Positions 59,337 to 64,000 of a stretch of 64,000 nt of DNA are shown here, piece after piece. The position numbers were made by a program, and so were the translations under genes. Position 1 is the stretch's first letter. Each line of letters opens with the position of its first letter. Origin of the DNA: Terriglobales bacterium (GTDB taxonomy: Bacteria; Acidobacteriota; Terriglobia; Bryobacterales; Bryobacteraceae); the NCBI GenBank assembly GCA_027485675.1, contig JAIXQP010000042.1, forward strand, positions 62,001 to 126,000, in the 5' to 3' direction. The notes under the pieces are model-generated. The model ran no database searches. It was given only the letters and a program-made list of their open reading frames with translations, and was not told the DNA's origin.

Positions 59337-62306
59337 GTGGAATTCCGTCCCGGCCCGACGCTGGTCCCGTGCTTATTGGCGGCCCTCATAGGGTTCGTTT
59401 CAACGCCGCGCGCCCTAGGCCAGTTCCTCCCGGCCGAAGCCAAATATGAAGGCCGCCGGATCGCCTCGATCGACTACCAGCCGGAGTCGCAGCCGTACAC
59501 CCGGACCAACCTCGAACGCCTGAATCCGATCAAAACCGGCGATCTGTTCGCGATCGAGGCCATCTCCGCTTCGATTGAGACCCTCTACGAGACAGGGCGC
59601 TTTGAAGACGTCTCCGTCGACGCCACGCTCACCCCGGGCGGCGAGGTAAACCTTGTCTTTCGCACGGTGCCCGCCTGGTTTATCGGCGGCGTCTCCGTGG
59701 CTGGGGCGACCGACCCGCCCAGCGATGGCCAATTGATCACCGCCGCCAAGCTGGAACTCGGCCAGGCCTTCACCGAGGATTACCTCATTGAGGCGACGCA
59801 GAGCATTCTCAACTCCCTTCGCAACAACGGCCTTTACGGCGCTTCGGTGGAGCCCCGCTTCGACTACGATCCGCTCACCCAACAGGTTCAGATCCGCTTT
59901 CAGATCCGTCCCGGCAAGCGCGCCCGGTTCGTTAAACCGGTCTTCACCGGGGAAAGCAAGCGCTCTTCGGCCAGCCTCTTTCGCGTTACGCACTGGCCGC
60001 GGGTCTGGGGCCTGCTCAGCGCCAAGCACCTTACCGAACAGCGCCTGGCCAACGGTCTCGAGCGGATTCGTTTCAGCTTCCAGAAGAACGGGTTTCTCAT
60101 GGCGCGGGTGAAGCTGGAAGGCCTGCGCTATCTGGCCGAAGGCAATCGGGTGGAGCCTACTGTCGATGTTTACGGCGGGCCCCGCATCCGCGTGCGTGCC
60201 GCCGGGGCCAAGCTCTCCGCCGGTAAGCTGCGCGAACTCGTTCCGATCTATCAGGAACGGACCGTGGACCGCGATCTGCTCGTTGAAGGCAACCGCAACC
60301 TCGAAAAGTATTTTCAAGGCCAAGGCTACTTCGACGCTTCCGTCGAGTTCGATAACCCCACCAATCCGGGGGACGCCGAACAAACCATCGTCTACAACAT
60401 CGAACGCGGCCTTCGCTATAAACTCGTCCACCTGGAGATCAACGGCAACGAGTATTTCGACGATCAGACCGTCTCCGAACGCATGGCCATCCGCACCGCC
60501 ACGCTCCTCCGCTACCGCAACGGCCGCTTCTCCGATGACCTGCTCCGCAAGGATCTTGACGCCATCGCGGCGCTCTACCGCTCGAACGGATTTCGCGATG
60601 TCCGCGTCACCTCCCGCGTCGACAAGGACTATCAGGGCCACCCCGGCCAAGTGGCCGTCTTCCTGGACATTCAGGAGGGCGGCCAGTCCTTCATCGCCAC
60701 GCTCGATATCGCCGGCGTCAACCCGAAGGATCTCGAGTTCGTCCAGAGCCAGCTGCAGACGATTGAAGGCCAACCCTACTCGGACGCGAACATCGCCGCG
60801 GACCGCGATTTCCTGCTCAACTTCTATTTCAACAACGGCTTTCCCGATGCGGCGTTCGAGTATACGGTCAAGCCTGCGGACCAGCCCAATCAGTTCAACG
60901 TCCGCTACCTGATCAGCGAAGGGCGCCGGAATTTTGTCCGCCGGGTTCTCGTGAGCGGCTACCGGACCACGCGGCCACGCCTGATCTACGACCGCATTCC
61001 GATCCAGTCCGGAGACCCCCTTTCCCAAAGCGCAATCATCGACGCGCAGCGGCGCCTGTACGATCTGGGGATCTTCGCCAAGGTCGATATTGCGCTCCAG
61101 AATCCCAACGGCCGGGAACGGGACAAGTACGTTCTCTACCGTCTGGAAGAAGCCAGCCGTTACTCCTACACCATCGGCTTCGGCGCCCAGCTCGCCCGCA
61201 TCGGCGGCGGCAACACGACTCTCGCGGCTCCGGCCGGGGCGCCCGGCTTCAGCCCCCGGGTCTCGTTCGGCGTCAGCCGAGCGAACTTCCTCGGCGTCGG
61301 CCACACCATCGGCGTACGCAGCCAGATCTCCAACTTCCAACAGCGGGTGGCCGTCTCCTATTTCGCCCCCCAATTCACCGGCAACGACCGGCTGAATCTC
61401 AATCTCACCAGCCTCTTTGATAAGTCCCGTGACATCCGCACCTTTGCCGCGGAACGGTTTGAAAACTCCATTCAGCTCGGGCAGCGCATCTCCCGTTCGA
61501 CGAGCGTGCAGTACCGCTACGCGTTCCGCCAGGTCAACATTGACGAGTCCACCCTGAACATCGACCCCGCGCTGATCCCGGTCTTCTCGGTGCCGGTTCG
61601 CATCGGGATCATCTCAAGCTCGTTTATCCGGGACCGCCGCGACGATCCCATCGAATCCACCAAAGGCATCTTCACCACCATCGACACGGGTCTCGCCTAC
61701 CGCGCCTTCGGCTCCCGCTCGGACTTCGCCCGGCTGCTCATCCGCAACTCCGTTTACCGGCGCATCCGCCGCGACGTCGTGTTGGCCCAGTCCCTCACCG
61801 TCGGCAGCATCTACTCGTTCAACGAGACCTCTCCGGACGCCAGTGTTCCGCTGCCGGAACGCTTCTTCGCCGGCGGCGGCGCCTCCAACCGCGCCTTTCC
61901 CGATAATCAGGCCGGCCCGCGCGACCTCACCACCGGCTTCCCCGTTGGCGGCAAGGCGCTCATCAACCAAAGCCTGGAGCTCCGCTTCCCGCTGCTCGGC
62001 GATGCGCTCGGCGGCGTGATCTTCCATGACGCGGGCAACGTCTACACCAGTCTGAACAAGATCTCGTTCCGCCTTAAGCAGCGGGACATCACCGACTTCG
62101 ACTACATGGTGCATGGGGCCGGTTTCGGGATTCGCTTCAAAACTCCCGTCGGGCCCGTCCGTCTCGATCTGGCCTACGGGCTCAATTCGCCCCGCTTCTT
62201 CGGGTATGAAGGCACGCGCGATCAATTGATCCAAGGCGGCGGCCGCCCCGTCAGCCAGCGCATCAACCGGCTGCAATTCCACTTCTCTCTGGGGCAAACC
62301 TTCTAA
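59337..62306 (+). CDS. Omp85-family outer-membrane assembly protein (BamA/TamA-like) with about seven POTRA domains
   Basis: A 989-residue outer-membrane protein. The likely start is GTG at 59337 before a signal peptide (LVPCLLAALIGFVS); the longer frame overlaps the divergent gene. The POTRA hallmark helix-turn pattern (like LYETGRFEDVSV) recurs near residues 81, 161, 248, 328, 414, 498 and 574, giving about seven POTRA domains where BamA usually has five and TamA three. The barrel from about 610 has the conserved substrate-loop region as SNRAF near 849 and ends in a Phe. Next to a TamB-like gene it may be the TamA partner. TATCAT lies seven bases upstream. Confidence 0.85.
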   Translation: MEFRPGPTLVPCLLAALIGFVSTPRALGQFLPAEAKYEGRRIASIDYQPESQPYTRTNLERLNPIKTGDLFAIEAISASIETLYETGRFEDVSVDATLTPGGEVNLVFRTVPAWFIGGVSVAGATDPPSDGQLITAAKLELGQAFTEDYLIEATQSILNSLRNNGLYGASVEPRFDYDPLTQQVQIRFQIRPGKRARFVKPVFTGESKRSSASLFRVTHWPRVWGLLSAKHLTEQRLANGLERIRFSFQKNGFLMARVKLEGLRYLAEGNRVEPTVDVYGGPRIRVRAAGAKLSAGKLRELVPIYQERTVDRDLLVEGNRNLEKYFQGQGYFDASVEFDNPTNPGDAEQTIVYNIERGLRYKLVHLEINGNEYFDDQTVSERMAIRTATLLRYRNGRFSDDLLRKDLDAIAALYRSNGFRDVRVTSRVDKDYQGHPGQVAVFLDIQEGGQSFIATLDIAGVNPKDLEFVQSQLQTIEGQPYSDANIAADRDFLLNFYFNNGFPDAAFEYTVKPADQPNQFNVRYLISEGRRNFVRRVLVSGYRTTRPRLIYDRIPIQSGDPLSQSAIIDAQRRLYDLGIFAKVDIALQNPNGRERDKYVLYRLEEASRYSYTIGFGAQLARIGGGNTTLAAPAGAPGFSPRVSFGVSRANFLGVGHTIGVRSQISNFQQRVAVSYFAPQFTGNDRLNLNLTSLFDKSRDIRTFAAERFENSIQLGQRISRSTSVQYRYAFRQVNIDESTLNIDPALIPVFSVPVRIGIISSSFIRDRRDDPIESTKGIFTTIDTGLAYRAFGSRSDFARLLIRNSVYRRIRRDVVLAQSLTVGSIYSFNETSPDASVPLPERFFAGGGASNRAFPDNQAGPRDLTTGFPVGGKALINQSLELRFPLLGDALGGVIFHDAGNVYTSLNKISFRLKQRDITDFDYMVHGAGFGIRFKTPVGPVRLDLAYGLNSPRFFGYEGTRDQLIQGGGRPVSQRINRLQFHFSLGQTF

Positions 62307-62310
62307 TCTC

Positions 62311-62928
62311 ATGCGCACCGTGGCCCTACTCCTGCTTCTCGCCTTTGCCGCTCCGGCGGAAGTGGTCGATCGCATTGTCGCCACCGTGGGCCGCAAGGTC
62401 CTTACCGCCGCCGCGGTGCGCCAGCAGATCCGGGTCGCCGCCCTCCTGAATGGCGCGCCGCCCGAGGAGTCCTTCGCCGCCTTTGAGGCCATGCGGGATA
62501 GCCTGATCGATCGCACGCTCATCCTCGAAGAGATGCGCATCAGCCGCTATGCCATCCCGGAGGGGGCCGAGGTGCAGCCCGCGCTCGACCGTGAAATCGA
62601 GCAGGCCGGCGGCCCCGAGAAATGGGCCGCGCTGCTCACGCGTTACCGGCTCACGGAGGAGCAGGTCCGCCTCAGTCTCCGGCTCCAGGCCGCCGTTGTC
62701 CGCTTCACCGTCTATCGCTTCCGTCCCGCCGTGCAGGTCACCGCGGACGCGATTCGCAGCTATTACGAAACCCGACTTCCCGTGCAGCCGAAACCTGCGC
62801 TCGAGGAGGTCCGCGATCAGATTGAAACCGTCATCCGCCGCGAGCAGATTAATGTTCTGCTGAGTAAGTGGCTCGCCGAAGTCCGGCAACAGACCCACAT
62901 CGAAACCTATGAGGAGCTGAAGCCATGA
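62311..62928 (+). CDS. SurA-like periplasmic chaperone without PPIase domain
   Basis: A 205-residue exported protein: signal peptide (VALLLLLAFAAPA), then VVDRIVATVGRKVLT, the usual opening of the SurA N-terminal chaperone domain. It then runs through a helical region (EAMRDSLIDRTLILEEM) to a C-terminal helix (VIRREQINVLLSKWLAEV) that closes the chaperone module in SurA. The parvulin isomerase domain is missing. It lies between the Omp85 and TamB-like genes and overlaps the latter by ATGA, so it probably guards outer-membrane clients of this assembly line. Confidence 0.85.
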   Translation: MRTVALLLLLAFAAPAEVVDRIVATVGRKVLTAAAVRQQIRVAALLNGAPPEESFAAFEAMRDSLIDRTLILEEMRISRYAIPEGAEVQPALDREIEQAGGPEKWAALLTRYRLTEEQVRLSLRLQAAVVRFTVYRFRPAVQVTADAIRSYYETRLPVQPKPALEEVRDQIETVIRREQINVLLSKWLAEVRQQTHIETYEELKP

Positions 62929-64000
62929 GCCCTTGGCGCCGCCGCATCCTCCGCTCGATCTCGTTCCTCGTTTTGCTGGCCACGGGCCTGTTCGCCATCG
63001 GCTTCCTGGTCTTCCAGTCGGACTGGCTCCGCGAGCAGATCCGCCGCCGCGCCCTCACCGAAATCGCCAAAGCCACGGGGGGCCGCCCGGAGATGGGCCG
63101 CTTCGACTTCGATCCCGCTTCCTGGCGGATCACCATCGACGATTTCGTTCTCCACGGCACGGAGCCCCCCTCCGCCCCGCCGCTGCTGCGGGCGCCGCGG
63201 ATTGTGATCGGCCTCAAGATCCTTTCGTTCCTCAATCGCAAGGCGGACCTCCGGTCCATCGAGGTCCGCAACCCCGAGTTCCACCTGCTCCGCAACGCCG
63301 ATGGCTCAACGAATCTGCCCTCGCCCGCCGGCGCGCAACCCTCCACGCGGCCGCCGCTCGCCTTCTTCATCGGGCTCGCCATCGATGAGTTCGCGGTGCA
63401 CAATGGCGTCTTCACCTACAACCAGAAGCAGGCCCCCTTCGCCTTCGCCGGCCGCGACCTCGAACTCGGTTTCACCTACCATCCGGACCCCGCCCGCTAC
63501 GACGGCGCGGTCCGTTCGACGAACTTCACCGCCGACATCCCCGACTTTCCCTTGCCGCGCTTCGCCGGCGATTTCGCGACCGAACTCACCGTCTACGAAG
63601 ACAGCATCACCTTCCATAAGCTGCGGGCCGACGCCGGCCGCCACTCCGTCGAAGGTCTCGGCGCCATTCGCGATCTCCGCCATCCGAAGATCACCCTGAA
63701 GCTCTCTGCCCGCTCGGATCTCGAAGAAACAAAGCTAGGCCGCGGTCCGGTGGCCACCGCCGGGGTGCTGACCTATAGCGCCGAGGAGAACTACCACTAC
63801 GAAGGCGAGGTCTCCGGCCGCGGGCTTTCCACTGCGTATCTCGAAGGCATCAACGTCCGCTCCCGCGTGCTGGTTACGCCGGACGGCGCTCGCCTGTCGA
63901 ACGTCTCCGCCGATTCGCCGGAGGGCAACTTCGCCGGAGCCGTCAATCTTCCGGCGTTCCGGCGGCTCGAAGTGAAAGGCGAAGTCTCCGGCCTATCGCT
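62925..64000 (+). CDS. TamB/AsmA-like envelope protein, 3' end cut by window edge
   Basis: 358 codons are seen and the frame is open at the right edge. The protein starts with a short basic head and one membrane anchor (ISFLVLLATGLFAIGFLVF), then a long run of beta strands typical of TamB/AsmA/YhdP bridge proteins (FDFDPASWRITIDDF, ILSFLNRKADLRSIEVRNPEF read in part). Such proteins span the periplasm and act in phospholipid transport or outer-membrane protein insertion with TamA. The full length and the C-terminal DUF490 domain cannot be checked. Confidence 0.8.
   Translation, partial: MSPWRRRILRSISFLVLLATGLFAIGFLVFQSDWLREQIRRRALTEIAKATGGRPEMGRFDFDPASWRITIDDFVLHGTEPPSAPPLLRAPRIVIGLKILSFLNRKADLRSIEVRNPEFHLLRNADGSTNLPSPAGAQPSTRPPLAFFIGLAIDEFAVHNGVFTYNQKQAPFAFAGRDLELGFTYHPDPARYDGAVRSTNFTADIPDFPLPRFAGDFATELTVYEDSITFHKLRADAGRHSVEGLGAIRDLRHPKITLKLSARSDLEETKLGRGPVATAGVLTYSAEENYHYEGEVSGRGLSTAYLEGINVRSRVLVTPDGARLSNVSADSPEGNFAGAVNLPAFRRLEVKGEVSGLS

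Overview
The window reads as chromosomal DNA of a GC-rich Gram-negative soil bacterium, most likely an acidobacterium of the Solibacter/Bryobacter kind. This is an inference from gene families; no rRNA is present to place it. The supporting signs are lipid A and outer-membrane assembly genes, two very large TonB-dependent receptors with an N-terminal carboxypeptidase-regulatory-like domain, two DUF1592/DUF1552 pairs, and a membrane-anchored regulator of a type common in Acidobacteria. There are no insertion sequences, prophage genes, CRISPR arrays or rRNA genes. One tRNA (Pro, anticodon UGG) is present. No gene-free stretch exceeds 300 bases.

Layout. 1-3463 (minus): lipid A operon fabZ-lpxA-lpxI-Gfo/Idh oxidoreductase followed by a TonB-like gene cut by the left edge. 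3488-8313: M20 peptidase, secreted unknown protein, two-component pair. 8357-14291 (plus): the conserved rimP-nusA-infB-ylxP-rbfA operon behind a terminator-like leader hairpin. 14314-17352: aldolase, small unknown protein, Ycf48-like propeller, methyltransferase. 17353-21165: first large TonB-dependent receptor. 21149-27655 (minus): seven overlapping genes encoding a radical SAM enzyme, two asparagine-synthetase-type ligases, two glycosyltransferases, a half-length ROK-like protein and a PIG-L deacetylase, directly behind dnaE. This is the best candidate for an undescribed system. 31215-37456: VIT transporter, acetamidase, second receptor and its neighbouring regulator. 37584-44622: exported hydrolase, diheme DUF1592 protein, DUF1552 protein, ankyrin protein. 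44609-59274: membrane glycosyltransferase, Tat-exported PLP enzyme, sulfatase, tRNA, unknown exported protein, a second DUF1592/DUF1552 pair, SDR, membrane acyltransferase and PQQ-type propeller. 59337-64000: Omp85 protein with about seven POTRA domains, a SurA-like chaperone and a TamB/AsmA-like protein cut by the right edge.

How the genes fit together. The edges of the window concern envelope construction (lipid A, TonB energy transduction, outer-membrane protein insertion). The middle holds core expression machinery (NusA operon, DnaE) and a compact gene set that could build a glycosylated, amidated small molecule. Much of the rest is exported degradative or redox machinery suited to a soil saprotroph. 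Two layout habits recur: genes in a row overlap by ATGA or a few bases, and convergent genes touch or overlap so that little room is left for terminators. Many genes not in overlap lack a Shine-Dalgarno sequence and instead have a TANNNT box 5-8 bases before the start codon, which suggests leaderless mRNAs.
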